The position numbers were made by a program, and so were the translations under genes. From Mahella australiensis 50-1 BON (GTDB lineage Bacteria > Bacillota > Clostridia > Mahellales > Mahellaceae): a stretch of 64,000 nucleotides of DNA. Under the pieces are notes generated by a model that did no database searches, had not been told where the DNA came from, and saw nothing but the letters and a program-made list of their open reading frames with translations. The first letter of the stretch is position 1. Every line of letters begins with the position of its first letter. Below, in pieces: positions 46,013 to 56,019 of the stretch. The stretch covers positions 640,001-704,000 of the forward strand of contig NC_015520.1 in the NCBI RefSeq assembly GCF_000213255.1. The letters run 5' to 3'.

Positions 46013-47008
46013 ATGAGCGACAAGATAAATTGGGGCGTGCTAGGGTGTGCCCGCATAGCAGTGGAAAAGGTTATTCCTTCTATGAAACTATCGCGGCATT
46101 CACAATTTTATGCCATAGCCAGCCGCGATAAATCCAGGGCCGATCGCATAGCCGACAGGTTGGGAGCGTCTAAAAGTTACGGAAATTATGATGAGCTGTT
46201 GTCTGACCCGGATATACAGGCGGTTTACATACCACTGCCCAATCATTTGCACGAAGAGTGGACCATTAAAGCGGCTCAAAGGGGCAAACATGTTCTATGC
46301 GAGAAGCCTATGGGTATTACAGCTATGGCTTGTCGGCGCATGATAGATGTCTGCCGTGATAACGGCGTGTATCTTATGGAAGCTTTTATGTACAGGCTCC
46401 ATCCGGCTACCCAAAAGGTAAAGCAGCTCATAGACCAAGGCGTCATAGGCGAAATAAGGCTATTTGAAGGCTTGTTTTCGGGAATGTTTGCAAACGATAA
46501 AGATTACAGGATGTATAAAGAATTCGGCGGTGGTTCGCTATATGATGTGGGCTGTTATGCTGTCAATGCAGCCAGATATTTTATAGGTAAAGAACCGCTA
46601 TCAGTATTTGCTCATGCACGCAACCGCAACGGCATAGATATAGACACGTCGGTATCGGCTGTAATGATGTTCGATGACATGGCCATAGCATCCATTTACA
46701 GCGGATTCGATAGCAGCGATGTTAATAGGTATTCTATTATAGGGACTGAAGGGGTTATAGATGTTCCCAGCGGTTTTGCTTTCTGGCCGGTAGGCGATGT
46801 TAATTTTGTTGTGACGGTAGGCGGCAAATCACAGCCTATAGTTATTCCTGCTATAAACCAGTACGTATGCGAATTGGATGAATTCTCTACAGCTATACTA
46901 GATGGTCGGCCGCTGACGCTGGATGTCGAGGATGCATATAAAAACGCCAGAGTTATAGAGGCATTGCATTTGTCGTGGAGGAATAATGCTGTAGTGAACA
47001 TAGAATAA
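46013..47008 (+). CDS. Gfo/Idh/MocA family NAD(P)-dependent oxidoreductase
   Basis: A 331-residue sugar-type dehydrogenase. Its Rossmann start is NWGVLGCARIA, the EKP motif is in LCEKPMGITA, and the C-terminal substrate domain contains GGGSLYDVGCYAVNA with the likely catalytic histidine position replaced or shifted (usual GG...D.G.H, here DVGCYAVN as in some glucose-fructose oxidoreductase relatives). Substrate unknown. The start is ATG 46013, seven bases after GGGGGGA; an earlier ATG at 45983 lies before that site. An MFS transporter gene follows after 20 bases. Confidence 0.85.
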   Translation: MSDKINWGVLGCARIAVEKVIPSMKLSRHSQFYAIASRDKSRADRIADRLGASKSYGNYDELLSDPDIQAVYIPLPNHLHEEWTIKAAQRGKHVLCEKPMGITAMACRRMIDVCRDNGVYLMEAFMYRLHPATQKVKQLIDQGVIGEIRLFEGLFSGMFANDKDYRMYKEFGGGSLYDVGCYAVNAARYFIGKEPLSVFAHARNRNGIDIDTSVSAVMMFDDMAIASIYSGFDSSDVNRYSIIGTEGVIDVPSGFAFWPVGDVNFVVTVGGKSQPIVIPAINQYVCELDEFSTAILDGRPLTLDVEDAYKNARVIEALHLSWRNNAVVNIE

Positions 47009-47028
47009 GCTAAAAAGAGGAGATCATC

Positions 47029-48186
47029 ATGGAGGAAAGAAATAATTATCTGTATTACTTTATATCTTTCTATGCATTGAGTTATATGGTGAATGCTGTA
47101 TACGGCACTTTTATGCCGGTGTATTTGGATCATATAGGATATGGGCAGACGGCTATAGGGACACTATTAGCGCTGGGGCCTTTTATAGCCATGATAGCGC
47201 AGCCTGTATGGGGCATAGCGGGGGATAGGGCCAAGGCCAAAAATATAATTCTGCAGACATTGCTTCTAGGCAGTGCTATAAGCATAATAATGTATCCATT
47301 ATCCGAAAGCTTTTATTATCTCGTATTTATAATGGCTATGTATACTTTTTTCCAAACATCGATTGGGCCTTTGATAGATGCTATAACGCTGGAATACATA
47401 GAAAAAACTCACTGGAAGTTTGGCCTGATACGAATGGCTGGTACCATCGGCTTCGCCGTTATGTCGGTTGTGGCAGGTGCTATAGCTAAAAGATATATAA
47501 GTGCCATATTTGTGCTGTGCTTTGCTGTTATAATACTAAATTTTATAATATCCTTTTTTCTACCGAAAGTTAAAGGATATCAATTCAATGCACCCAAAGT
47601 AGCTATATGGGAGTTGTTCAAAAACCGAGAATTGGTACTGTTAATGATTTTTAACCTTGTAATACAAACCACGCTGGGTTTCTATTACGCTTTTTTTCCA
47701 ATATACTTTAGGAGTATGGGTGGCGATAATGCTCTATTAGGATGGGCTATGTTTATATCGGCCATGAGCGAGATACCGTTTTTACTCTTTGCCGATAAAA
47801 TATTGAATAAAATAGGCGTATATTATACGCTGCTTGGCTCCGGTGTTGTGGCCGCCGTACGGTGGTTGATACTTCATTTCGTTACAAATCCCTATGTAGT
47901 GCTGCCACTGCAAGCGTTACACGGGCTTATTTTTATCGTATTATCTATTGCTTTAGCTACATACATAAACAGAGAGGTGCCAAAAGCGTTGAGAGCATCA
48001 GGCCAAACGATGAATGGGCTTATAGGCATGGGCTTATCGCGTATTATAGGAAGCATGTTGGGCGGAGCTTTGAGCGATATGGTTGGTATAAGGCAGGTAT
48101 TCCTTTACAGTTCATTGCTAGCATTTGCAACTGTGGCGGCCTTTGGTTTCATTTTTGCAAATGGTGGCAGGCATAGCCAAGCTTGA
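47029..48186 (+). CDS. Major facilitator superfamily transporter
   Basis: A 385-residue protein with 12 predicted membrane helices. The N-half carries QPVWGIAGDRAKAKN, the loop 2-3 motif with Asp-Arg, and the C-half ends ISRIIGSMLGGALSDMVGIR. It resembles the nucleoside/sugar-proton-symporter-like MFS_1 group. Cotranscription with the oxidoreductase (gap 20) suggests transport of that enzyme's sugar or polyol. AAGAGGAG lies before the ATG. Its stop abuts the stop of the convergent next gene with no gap. Confidence 0.8.
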   Translation: MEERNNYLYYFISFYALSYMVNAVYGTFMPVYLDHIGYGQTAIGTLLALGPFIAMIAQPVWGIAGDRAKAKNIILQTLLLGSAISIIMYPLSESFYYLVFIMAMYTFFQTSIGPLIDAITLEYIEKTHWKFGLIRMAGTIGFAVMSVVAGAIAKRYISAIFVLCFAVIILNFIISFFLPKVKGYQFNAPKVAIWELFKNRELVLLMIFNLVIQTTLGFYYAFFPIYFRSMGGDNALLGWAMFISAMSEIPFLLFADKILNKIGVYYTLLGSGVVAAVRWLILHFVTNPYVVLPLQALHGLIFIVLSIALATYINREVPKALRASGQTMNGLIGMGLSRIIGSMLGGALSDMVGIRQVFLYSSLLAFATVAAFGFIFANGGRHSQA

Positions 48187-48666
48187 TTATTTTAAGTGTA
48201 TTATGTCGTTTTGATCTATCGAGGCTATGAGCCGCTCATTTTCATAGAATTCTATGATGTAGCCGGATAAATCCATTGCGTTTGTTTTAGCTACACAATA
48301 AGGGTATGTTAGAGTATTATTTATTTCCTGATTTATGGTTGGATTGATATATTCTACCTCTACGCGAATGGTGGCAACATGGTCATTATTGGTTTTATAT
48401 ATGTTGGTTATATTGACGTCATAACCATCGGTAGGCATAACGCCCCTGTTTACGACAAAATATGTATAGTGAGCATCTTCAAATACAGCGACGGTTTCAT
48501 AATGCTTATTTTCATCTAAGAAAGCGTCTATTGCCTTTGGCAGTTGGTCGGGCTGTGTCAAGGTAAAGCTTAGCATATCGCCGGTAGCTTCGACGGCGCA
48601 GCCTACGGATATTATTAATATTATACCTGCGAGTAAAGCTATAGATAACAACTCTCTTAACATCAT
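48187..48666 (-). CDS. Predicted lipoprotein with PrcB-like C-terminal domain
   Basis: About 159 residues. A hydrophobic N-terminus ends in the lipobox ISVGC, so it is predicted to be lipid-anchored outside. The C-terminal half (YTYFVVNRGVMPTDGYDV then ITNIYKTNNDHVATIRVEVE and LTYPYCVAKTN) resembles the PrcB C-terminal domain, first noted beside a treponemal protease. The molecular role is unknown. It is convergent with the MFS gene, and their stop codons touch at 48186/48187. Confidence 0.7.
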   Translation of the reverse strand: MMLRELLSIALLAGIILIISVGCAVEATGDMLSFTLTQPDQLPKAIDAFLDENKHYETVAVFEDAHYTYFVVNRGVMPTDGYDVNITNIYKTNNDHVATIRVEVEYINPTINQEINNTLTYPYCVAKTNAMDLSGYIIEFYENERLIASIDQNDIIHLK

Positions 48667-48816
48667 CAAAAAGCACTTCCTTACATATTCTTATTTTATT
48701 ATAGAAGAAAGTTTTTACAAAATAATTAACATTCTTTACAAAATTATTGCATTCCTATTTTCTTTCTATGAATTTTTATAAATATTGTGTATAATATTGG
48801 GGAGGTGATGTAGAAC

Positions 48817-50058
48817 ATGGGGAAAGATTTTATACCATACTTAAATGAGCATTTTGTCATATTTGATGGCGCTATGGGTACCATGTTGCAACAAAAAAAG
48901 GCTGGTATTGATAGATGCCCGGAGGAGCTGAATATCGCGGATCCGGATGTGATAATATCTATACATAAGGCCTATAAAAATGCTGGCAGCGATGTGATAG
49001 AAACCAATACCTTCGGAGCCAATGCGCTAAAACTTGCCAGGTGGGGATTATCTGCACAGGCAGACGCTATAAACGCCGCAGCCGTCAAATTAGCCAGGGA
49101 CGTTATGGGCGATGATGGATGGGTTGCGGTTTCTGTGGGGCCTACGGGGCATTTGATGAGACCGTTCGGTGACCTTTCGTTCGATGATGCATATAATGCA
49201 TTTAAATCTCAAATATTAGCAGCAGCTTCAGCAGGAGCTGATATAATATGTATAGAAACCATGTCCGATATAAATGAGGCCCGCGCTGCTATATTAGCGG
49301 CCAAAGAGAATACCGGTTTGCCGATAACAGCCACTATGACGTTTGAAGCCAACGGCAGGACGCTGATGGGAAATGATGCCGTCAGCGCGACTTTAGCCTT
49401 GGAGTCGGCGGGTGCTGATGTGGTGGGCGTGAATTGCTCGGGCGGTGTAGAAGTGGCATATGAAGCTATAAAGCAAATGGCTGATTACAGCTCAGTGCCT
49501 CTCATGGCCCAGCCCAATGCCGGTATGCCGCATGACCAGGACGGTATTACGGTATATCCTTTGGGTCCTGAGGAAATGTTACGATGGATGGATGACTTTG
49601 CCAAGGCTGGCGCTGCTGTACTGGGCGGTTGTTGCGGTACCACACCTGAGCATATAAAGCTTTTAGCCGATAAATTTAAGGGTCGAAAGCGTTCGCCCGC
49701 TGTTAATCCAAAGATGACTAATATTATCTCTTCCGGCTCTAAGAGCGTAGATGTTAGCAGGATAGAATCTTTATGCGAGATAAATGTAGCTTGCGACGAT
49801 CCGACCTCATCAGTCATGAATGCTGTATCCGAGGCTGCTGATGCCATCGTACTGGATTTTACAGCATGGGATGGCAGCGAAAGCGATGTCTATGAACTGT
49901 TGAACGATATAACGTCTCTATGCAGGATACCGCTGATATTTAAAAATGCACGTTATGATATATTGGCTTGGCTATTGAGATATTATGGAGGTGTAGCCGG
50001 TGTCATAGGGGATGCGGATAGAGCGCTGGTCAATAGATATAAGGCCGTGATAATGTGA
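48817..50058 (+). CDS. Homocysteine S-methyltransferase domain protein with short C-terminal extension
   Basis: 413 residues. Residues 1-290 form the zinc-dependent homocysteine-binding barrel of MetH (FDGAMGTMLQ, ETNTFGANALKLA, zinc cysteines in VGVNCSGG and LGGCCGTTPEH). The remaining about 120 residues resemble the start of a barrel (CEINVACDDPTSS, AIVLDFTAWDG) but are too short for the methyltetrahydrofolate and cobalamin domains of full MetH. Separate partners elsewhere would be needed. GGGGAGGTGATG precedes the ATG, with TATAAT at 48790-48795. The degS-like gene follows after seven bases. Confidence 0.82.
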   Translation: MGKDFIPYLNEHFVIFDGAMGTMLQQKKAGIDRCPEELNIADPDVIISIHKAYKNAGSDVIETNTFGANALKLARWGLSAQADAINAAAVKLARDVMGDDGWVAVSVGPTGHLMRPFGDLSFDDAYNAFKSQILAAASAGADIICIETMSDINEARAAILAAKENTGLPITATMTFEANGRTLMGNDAVSATLALESAGADVVGVNCSGGVEVAYEAIKQMADYSSVPLMAQPNAGMPHDQDGITVYPLGPEEMLRWMDDFAKAGAAVLGGCCGTTPEHIKLLADKFKGRKRSPAVNPKMTNIISSGSKSVDVSRIESLCEINVACDDPTSSVMNAVSEAADAIVLDFTAWDGSESDVYELLNDITSLCRIPLIFKNARYDILAWLLRYYGGVAGVIGDADRALVNRYKAVIM

Positions 50059-50065
50059 TGGTGAG

Positions 50066-51238
50066 ATGAGTATGGTAGATGTAGGACAGCTTGACTATAT
50101 ATTGAAGAACGTTGTAAATACGATAAAGCAAAGCCAGCAGCAAATAAATTATATAAACGAAGAGGCGTTGAAAGAATGGAACGAACTACAGCAGCGCTTG
50201 GTCGATATACAATGCCAGATAAGGCTTATTATAGATGAAGTGGACAGCCTGGAGAAGTTGCTGCGCAAAAGCCGGCAGCGTCTGGCCCAAGTCAGTAAGA
50301 ATTTTCAGATATTCAGTGAAGAAGAGGTAAAGGCCGCCTACGATGAAGCTAGTGAACTCCAGTTGAAGCTGGCATTAAAAAGACAGCTCGAAAAGCAGCT
50401 TCAGGAGCAGAGAAAGGATATAGAACAGCGGGTAAAAAGGGTTAAAGATACGCTGGAAAAGGCCGATAGAATAAGCAGCCAGATCGCTGCGGCCCTTGCC
50501 TTGATAACCAGCGATCTAAGTGATATCGCTAACGAACTGCAGGATATGCAGTTTAAGGAATTTATGAACAACCGCATAATAATGGCTCAAGAAGAGGAGA
50601 GGCAGCGCCTGGCCCGGGATATACATGACGGGCCTGCGCAATCCATGAGCAACCTGCTATTAAAAGCAGAGCTGTGCGATAGACTGCTGGATACCGATGT
50701 TCGAGCGGCTCATAATGAGCTTTCGGAATTGAAAAATATGATACGCAACAGCCTCAGCGAAATACGCAAGGTTATATTCGATCTTCGTCCCATGTCATTG
50801 GACGATCTAGGCCTTATACCCACACTTATGCAATACGTCGAAGATTTTGAGAAAGAAAGCGGTATAACGGTGGATCTGAAGATTAAGGGCAATCATACCG
50901 TTGCGTTGAAATCGATTGTAGAAGTGGCAGTTTTCCGTGTGATACAGGAAGCTTTGAATAATGTAAGAAAGCATTCCCATGCTAAGAATGTTCTTATATA
51001 CCTAGAATTTTTAGATAAAATGCTGAATATAAGGATAAACGATGATGGCGTGGGGTTTGATTCAAAAACCATATTAAAGACAGAGGAGAGGGAACATGCT
51101 GCGGGTTTTGGGCTTTACAGTATGAAAGAGAGGGTTACGTTGCTAAACGGTAAATTTGATATAATAACCTCTCCGGGAGAAGGTACGACTATTTTTGCAT
51201 CTATACCGATAGAAAGGGAGCACAAAACCAATGGATAA
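50066..51238 (+). CDS. degS: Two-component sensor histidine kinase, DegS-like
   Basis: A 390-residue cytoplasmic kinase with no membrane segment. Residues 1-180 form a long coiled-coil sensor region as in DegS; the HisKA_3 helix has the phospho-acceptor in RLARDIHDGPAQ (His near 189), followed by an ATPase domain with EALNNVRKHSHA and NDDGVGFD. It phosphorylates the DegU-like regulator encoded next (8-base overlap). In Bacillus DegS/DegU controls exoenzymes, motility and competence. Confidence 0.92.
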   Translation: MSMVDVGQLDYILKNVVNTIKQSQQQINYINEEALKEWNELQQRLVDIQCQIRLIIDEVDSLEKLLRKSRQRLAQVSKNFQIFSEEEVKAAYDEASELQLKLALKRQLEKQLQEQRKDIEQRVKRVKDTLEKADRISSQIAAALALITSDLSDIANELQDMQFKEFMNNRIIMAQEEERQRLARDIHDGPAQSMSNLLLKAELCDRLLDTDVRAAHNELSELKNMIRNSLSEIRKVIFDLRPMSLDDLGLIPTLMQYVEDFEKESGITVDLKIKGNHTVALKSIVEVAVFRVIQEALNNVRKHSHAKNVLIYLEFLDKMLNIRINDDGVGFDSKTILKTEEREHAAGFGLYSMKERVTLLNGKFDIITSPGEGTTIFASIPIEREHKTNG

Positions 51239-51884
51239 AATAAAGGTTATGATAGCAGATGACCACCCGCTTATGCGGCAGGGCCTGGAACGCATATTGT
51301 CTTTGGAGCCTGATATAGATGTCATAGCGCAAGCCGCCAACGGCTCTGAGGTTATCGAAAAAACGAAATCCATAATACCAGATGTTATACTTATGGATAT
51401 AAATATGCCGGTTATGAACGGATTAGAGACTATTAAAGTGCTAAAAAGCAATAAATGTCCGTCTCGCATTATAATGCTTACTGTTCATAATGATAAGCAG
51501 TATCTTTTGGAAAGCCTTAAATTAGGGGCTTGTGGATATATCCTAAAGGATGCCGAAGTCGATCAGCTTGTAGAGGCTATACATAAAGCATATCGAGGGC
51601 AGCTATATGTACAGACCGAGATGGCCAATCCTGTTTTAAAAGAGGATCAAGCCAGCCCGCTATATGGCTTCAATGTAGGGATACGATATGATGACGACCT
51701 GACGCAAAGGGAACGGGAGGTTTTGGCCCTTGTTGCAAAGGGATTGAGCAATGGAGAGATAGCCAAAAAGCTGTTTATAAGTGAGAAAACTGTAAAAAAC
51801 CATCTTTCCAGCATATTCAGAAAGCTCAATGTATCGGACAGAACCCAAGCCGCGGTATATGCCATAAAACATGGCTATAATTAA
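51231..51884 (+). CDS. degU: Response regulator, DegU-like (LuxR-type HTH)
   Basis: 217 residues. The receiver domain (1-120) has the acidic pair in IADDHP and the phospho-acceptor Asp in VILMDINMPVMNG; the C-terminal NarL/LuxR helix-turn-helix (LTQREREVLALVAKGLSNGE, SEKTVKNHLSSIFRKL) binds DNA. It partners the overlapping upstream kinase. Confidence 0.93.
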   Translation: MDKIKVMIADDHPLMRQGLERILSLEPDIDVIAQAANGSEVIEKTKSIIPDVILMDINMPVMNGLETIKVLKSNKCPSRIIMLTVHNDKQYLLESLKLGACGYILKDAEVDQLVEAIHKAYRGQLYVQTEMANPVLKEDQASPLYGFNVGIRYDDDLTQREREVLALVAKGLSNGEIAKKLFISEKTVKNHLSSIFRKLNVSDRTQAAVYAIKHGYN

Positions 51885-51916
51885 CTTGAACGATAAGGGG
51901 CTATTGAAGCAACGAG

Positions 51917-52840
51917 ATGGATTATTTTACATTTATATTGACTAATAATGTATTGCCTATATTTTTGATAGTAGGCGTCGGAGCGATGCTTAATTATTTC
52001 TTTAATTTGGATGTTAGAAGCTTATCGCGATTACACCTATACATAATGGTTCCGGCTTTTATGTTCAATCAGCTCTATAAGACTGAGATTTCAATGCAAT
52101 TATTAGGCAGCGTTATTCTTTTTATAATTGTATTTTTGTTTTTATTATACATAACAGGCCATGGCGTAGGCAAGCTTCTCAAAGATGGCAAAAGTATGGA
52201 AAATGCCTTTGCCAATTCGATTATGTTTTATAACAGCGGCAATTACGGTATACCCTTAATAACGCTGGCATTTAAAAACGATCCCATTGCTATATCTATA
52301 CAAGTTATAGTGATGATTGCGCAAAATATAAGCAATTTTACTTTGGGAGCATTTCAGGCAAGCGATAAAGGGGATGGATTTAAGCAAACGTTAAAAGGGA
52401 TAGCAAAGCTGCCGTCTATATATGCGCTCATATTAGCTCTAAGTTTGAGGTTGTTACATATAGATATATGGCAGCCGGTTGCGACATCCTTGGATTATCT
52501 GAGTCAAGCTATGATAGCGGTGGCGTTGCTTACCCTCGGCGCCCAATTGATATCCACCAAACTTGATTTTGAATGGAGCGTATTGCTCTCCAATGCTATA
52601 AGGCTTATAGGTGGGCCTGCTATAGCTTTGTTAATAATAAAACTGCTTGGCTTTCATGGATTGCTGGCTCAGGTTCTTTTTGTATCGTCAGGGTTGCCTA
52701 CAGCTGTCAATACAGTAGTATTGTCGTTGGAGTATGATTCTAATCCTGACTTTGCATCAAAGACGGTTTTTTCGGCTACGCTGTTGAGCGCTTTTACTGA
52801 AACCATTCTCATATATGTAGCACAAAATTTCATAAAATAG
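51917..52840 (+). CDS. AEC (auxin efflux carrier) family transporter
   Basis: A 307-residue membrane protein with about 10 helices. It has the family's early LPIFLIVGVGAMLNYFFNLD, the helix-4 NSGNYGIPLI motif and a late SGLPTAVNTVVLSLEYDSNP block. Members export or exchange small organic anions such as malate; the substrate is unknown here. It starts 32 bases after degU without a clear terminator. Confidence 0.87.
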   Translation: MDYFTFILTNNVLPIFLIVGVGAMLNYFFNLDVRSLSRLHLYIMVPAFMFNQLYKTEISMQLLGSVILFIIVFLFLLYITGHGVGKLLKDGKSMENAFANSIMFYNSGNYGIPLITLAFKNDPIAISIQVIVMIAQNISNFTLGAFQASDKGDGFKQTLKGIAKLPSIYALILALSLRLLHIDIWQPVATSLDYLSQAMIAVALLTLGAQLISTKLDFEWSVLLSNAIRLIGGPAIALLIIKLLGFHGLLAQVLFVSSGLPTAVNTVVLSLEYDSNPDFASKTVFSATLLSAFTETILIYVAQNFIK

Positions 52841-52992
52841 ATGTGGCTTATACAATATGGCTAAAAAGAATCGACAAAATTTTGTGAACAATATATATGG
52901 CTTAAAGCGGTATATACAGTTATAATAATAGCGTTAAATTATTGTGCCAGCCCGTAATCGATACGGGAAATAAAAAGGACGGAGGGGTCTTA

Positions 52993-54108
52993 ATGGCAAG
53001 TGTTGTATTAAAGGACATAAGCAAGGTATACGCTGGCGGTGTTACAGCAGTAAGCCACTTCAATTTGGATATTGAAGACAAAGAGTTTATTGTATTGGTA
53101 GGACCGTCTGGCTGTGGCAAGACTACGACTTTAAGAATGATAGCTGGCTTGGAAGAGATCACCGAAGGTGAACTGTATATCGGTGAGCGTCTGGTTAATG
53201 ATGTAGCCCCTAAGGACCGTGATATAGCCATGGTGTTCCAGAACTATGCTTTGTATCCTCATATGACCGTATATGAGAATATGGCATTTGGTTTAAAACT
53301 AAGGAAGACGCCTAAGGCTGAAATAGACAGGCGTGTTAAAGAGGCTGCCAGAATATTGGATATCGAGCATCTGCTAAACCGTAAGCCAAAGGCTTTGTCC
53401 GGTGGTCAGAGACAGAGGGTGGCATTAGGCCGTGCTATAGTTCGTGAGCCGCGCGTGTTCTTGATGGACGAACCGTTATCCAACCTTGATGCTAAATTGA
53501 GGGTTCAGATGAGAACCGAGCTGACTAAGCTACATCAAAGATTAGGTACGACGTTTGTATATGTTACGCACGATCAGACCGAGGCTATGACTATGGGTAG
53601 TAGGATAGTGGTTATGAAAGATGGCTTTATACAGCAGGTCGATTCTCCTCAGAATCTTTACGATTATCCAGCCAATCTGTTTGTTGCCGGTTTCATAGGC
53701 AGCCCAGAAATGAATTTTATCGATGTTACGCTTATATCGGAAGGCGGCGCCGTGTACGCTGCGTTCAATGACCATAAGGTAAGGATACCTGAGGGTAAGC
53801 TCAAGAAATTGATCGATGATTCATATATAGGCAAAGAGGTAGTATTGGGTATCAGACCGGAAGATTTGCACGATGAAGAGGTATTTATAGACAGCGTGCC
53901 CGATGCCGTAGTGACAGCTACCGTCGATGTGGTGGAGCTGTTGGGTGCTGAGACGTTGCTTTATTTGACAGTAGCGGGCAACAATATGATAGCGCGCGTC
54001 GATCCTCGCAGCACTGCAAGAGCCGGTGATACGATAAAGATAGCATTGGATCCGAATAGGATACATTTATTTGATAAAGAGACCGAAAAGACCATATTGA
54101 ATAAATAA
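52993..54108 (+). CDS. Sugar ABC transporter ATPase, MsmX/UgpC type
   Basis: A 371-residue ATPase of the CUT1 sugar-importer class. Walker [10 protein letters not shown], signature [19 protein letters not shown], Walker [17 protein letters not shown], His-switch [10 protein letters not shown], then a C-terminal regulatory OB-fold/TOBE region (about 240-371; [14 protein letters not shown]). No permease or binding protein is nearby, as with MsmX of Bacillus, which serves several importers. ATG 52993 with CGGAGGGG upstream; the frame extends to 52942 but precedes the ribosome site. TATAAT at 52921-52926. Confidence 0.93.
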   Translation: MASVVLKDISKVYAGGVTAVSHFNLDIEDKEFIVLVGPSGCGKTTTLRMIAGLEEITEGELYIGERLVNDVAPKDRDIAMVFQNYALYPHMTVYENMAFGLKLRKTPKAEIDRRVKEAARILDIEHLLNRKPKALSGGQRQRVALGRAIVREPRVFLMDEPLSNLDAKLRVQMRTELTKLHQRLGTTFVYVTHDQTEAMTMGSRIVVMKDGFIQQVDSPQNLYDYPANLFVAGFIGSPEMNFIDVTLISEGGAVYAAFNDHKVRIPEGKLKKLIDDSYIGKEVVLGIRPEDLHDEEVFIDSVPDAVVTATVDVVELLGAETLLYLTVAGNNMIARVDPRSTARAGDTIKIALDPNRIHLFDKETEKTILNK

Positions 54109-54126
54109 GACTTTTTAGCACAAAAT

Positions 54127-54173
54127 AAAAAAAGCAGAAAATATCCCCAAGGATAATTTTTCTGCTTTTTTTA
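54127..54173 (+). terminator. Intrinsic terminator after the sugar ABC ATPase gene
   Basis: AAAAAAGCAGAAAATATCC pairs with GGATAATTTTTCTGCTTTTTTT with small mismatches around the AT stretch; the T run follows. The -10 box (TATAAT 54189-54194) of the next gene lies just beyond. Confidence 0.85.
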
Positions 54174-54212
54174 TTTACAGGTTTATGATATAATACGCGT
54201 AAGGGTGATGTA

Positions 54213-55313
54213 ATGTTAACTAATAAGCAAATGCAGCAGCTTGTCGAGGATGCGGCCTTTAATCTTTCTATACCGATAAGCCTGATAGAAACCGGAGGCA
54301 ATATCCTGGCGAGCAGCAGAAAGGATCAAATAAGGGCTATAGATGATATCGTGCAGGCAGAAGGCGATATTATAGCCAAGGCTGGGTTTATGGTAAAGGA
54401 TGGCGTATCTTATTATGCTGTTTCTTTGTCAAACTATAAGCCATTATACATACGCATGGACGGTCAAGGCGAGGTTGTGCGCCGATATTGCTATTTGTTT
54501 AAGGCTTTATTAGAACTGTATGATAAAATGCCTGAGCAGCATCTTACAAAGGAGCAGTTCATACATAGGCTTTTGTTGGACCAGGTTCCTCCGGCTGATG
54601 TGCCTGTATATCTCGACGATTTTAGAGTGGAACGCAAGCTTAAACGCTGCGTATACCTGATAATGGCCGATGACAAAGAGGACGAGGTGTATAGTGTATT
54701 GTCCAAAGCCTTTCCTCGCTCGCATAAAGATATAATAATCCGCATGGATACCAAGAATATAGTGCTTGTAAAAGCTATTGAGGATGAAGAGGATGAGGCT
54801 ACGACTGCTGACGATCTTATACAGATGGGATTGGCCATATCCGAGAGCATGCTCAATGAGCTTTCTGTAAATGTAATAGTAGGCGTTGGCTCTATAAAAG
54901 ATGATATCATGCAGATAAGGCAATCATATATCGAGGCGCAAAAAGCCATAGATATAGGCAGAGCTTTCGATAACGGTAAGAAGGGTTTATATGTGTATGA
55001 TAAACTCTTTATAGAGAAGCTGCTGTTCAATATATCGCCCGAAAAATGCCAGGAGTTTTACGATAGGGTTTTTAAAGGGGAGGAATTTGACTTCTTAAAC
55101 GAAGCCATGATTCAAACAGTTCAAAAACTCTTTGAAAATAGCCTAAATTTAAGTGAGACGTCCAGGCAATTGTATATACATAGAAATACCTTGGTTTACA
55201 GGTTGGACAAGATTCAGAAATATACCGGTTTGGATCTGCGCAATTTCGATGACGCAGTGACATTCAAACTGGGGCTGATGATAGGAAGGTATTTGGGATA
55301 TATTAAAAATTAA
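54213..55313 (+). CDS. CdaR/PucR-family transcriptional regulator
   Basis: A 366-residue regulator. N-terminal sugar-diacid recognition-like domain (about 1-120; MQQLVEDAAFNLSIPISLIE), a middle GGDEF-like PucR region (about 130-270) and a C-terminal PucR helix-turn-helix (LNLSETSRQLYIHRNTLVYR, then LDKIQKYTGLDLRNFDDAV). Such proteins typically activate carbohydrate or glycerate genes; the ligand is unknown. ftsE starts about 15 bases after its stop, so this regulator may be cotranscribed with ftsEX, an unusual pairing. Confidence 0.85.
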   Translation: MLTNKQMQQLVEDAAFNLSIPISLIETGGNILASSRKDQIRAIDDIVQAEGDIIAKAGFMVKDGVSYYAVSLSNYKPLYIRMDGQGEVVRRYCYLFKALLELYDKMPEQHLTKEQFIHRLLLDQVPPADVPVYLDDFRVERKLKRCVYLIMADDKEDEVYSVLSKAFPRSHKDIIIRMDTKNIVLVKAIEDEEDEATTADDLIQMGLAISESMLNELSVNVIVGVGSIKDDIMQIRQSYIEAQKAIDIGRAFDNGKKGLYVYDKLFIEKLLFNISPEKCQEFYDRVFKGEEFDFLNEAMIQTVQKLFENSLNLSETSRQLYIHRNTLVYRLDKIQKYTGLDLRNFDDAVTFKLGLMIGRYLGYIKN

Positions 55314-55329
55314 GGGGCTATTTTAGTTG

Positions 55330-56019
55330 ATGATCCGATTGGTTAATGTTTCTAAGGTTTATGATAACGGCGTTACAGCATTGTCGAATGTTAATATAAA
55401 TATAAAAGCAGGAGATTTTGTATTTTTGGTGGGCCCAAGCGGGGCCGGCAAAACTACTATAATAAAATTGTTGCTAAAAGAAATAGAGCCTACAAGCGGA
55501 GATATATTTGTAAACGATAAAAATATTACTGTTTTGAAACGTCGGGAAATACCATATTTTCGCAGGAATATAGGCGTGGTATTCCAGGATTTCCGCTTGT
55601 TACCCGACAGGAATGTATACGATAATATAGCTTTTGCTATGCAAGTAGTGGGTACACCTTCGAAAGAGATCAGGCGCAGGGTGCCGCTTATGTTAAGCTT
55701 GGTCAATCTCAGCAGTAAAGCTTATGCTTATCCCAACGAGCTTTCGGGCGGTGAGCAGCAGCGGGTGGCATTAGCTCGCGCCATAGCCAATAATCCGCCT
55801 GTATTGATAGCTGATGAGCCGACCGGTAATCTGGATCCAGATACCGGATGGGATATAGTCAACCTTTTGAGCGAAATAAACCGCAGAGGTACAACGGTTA
55901 TAATGGCCACACATGCCAAAGAAATAGTCGATGCGATGCGCAAGCGCGTTATAATCTTAAAGAAAGGAACGGTGATAAGCGATCAGGAAAAAGGGGTGTA
56001 TTTAGATGAGGTTAAGTAA
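55330..56019 (+). CDS. ftsE: Cell-division ABC ATPase FtsE
   Basis: A 229-residue ATPase with Walker [11 protein letters not shown]-loop VVFQDFRLL, signature [15 protein letters not shown] and Walker [14 protein letters not shown]. With FtsX it controls peptidoglycan hydrolases at the cell surface. ATG 55330 is given; a TTG at 55327, directly before it, is closer to AAGGGG and may be used. ftsX overlaps its end by 14 bases. Confidence 0.95.
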   Translation: MIRLVNVSKVYDNGVTALSNVNINIKAGDFVFLVGPSGAGKTTIIKLLLKEIEPTSGDIFVNDKNITVLKRREIPYFRRNIGVVFQDFRLLPDRNVYDNIAFAMQVVGTPSKEIRRRVPLMLSLVNLSSKAYAYPNELSGGEQQRVALARAIANNPPVLIADEPTGNLDPDTGWDIVNLLSEINRRGTTVIMATHAKEIVDAMRKRVIILKKGTVISDQEKGVYLDEVK

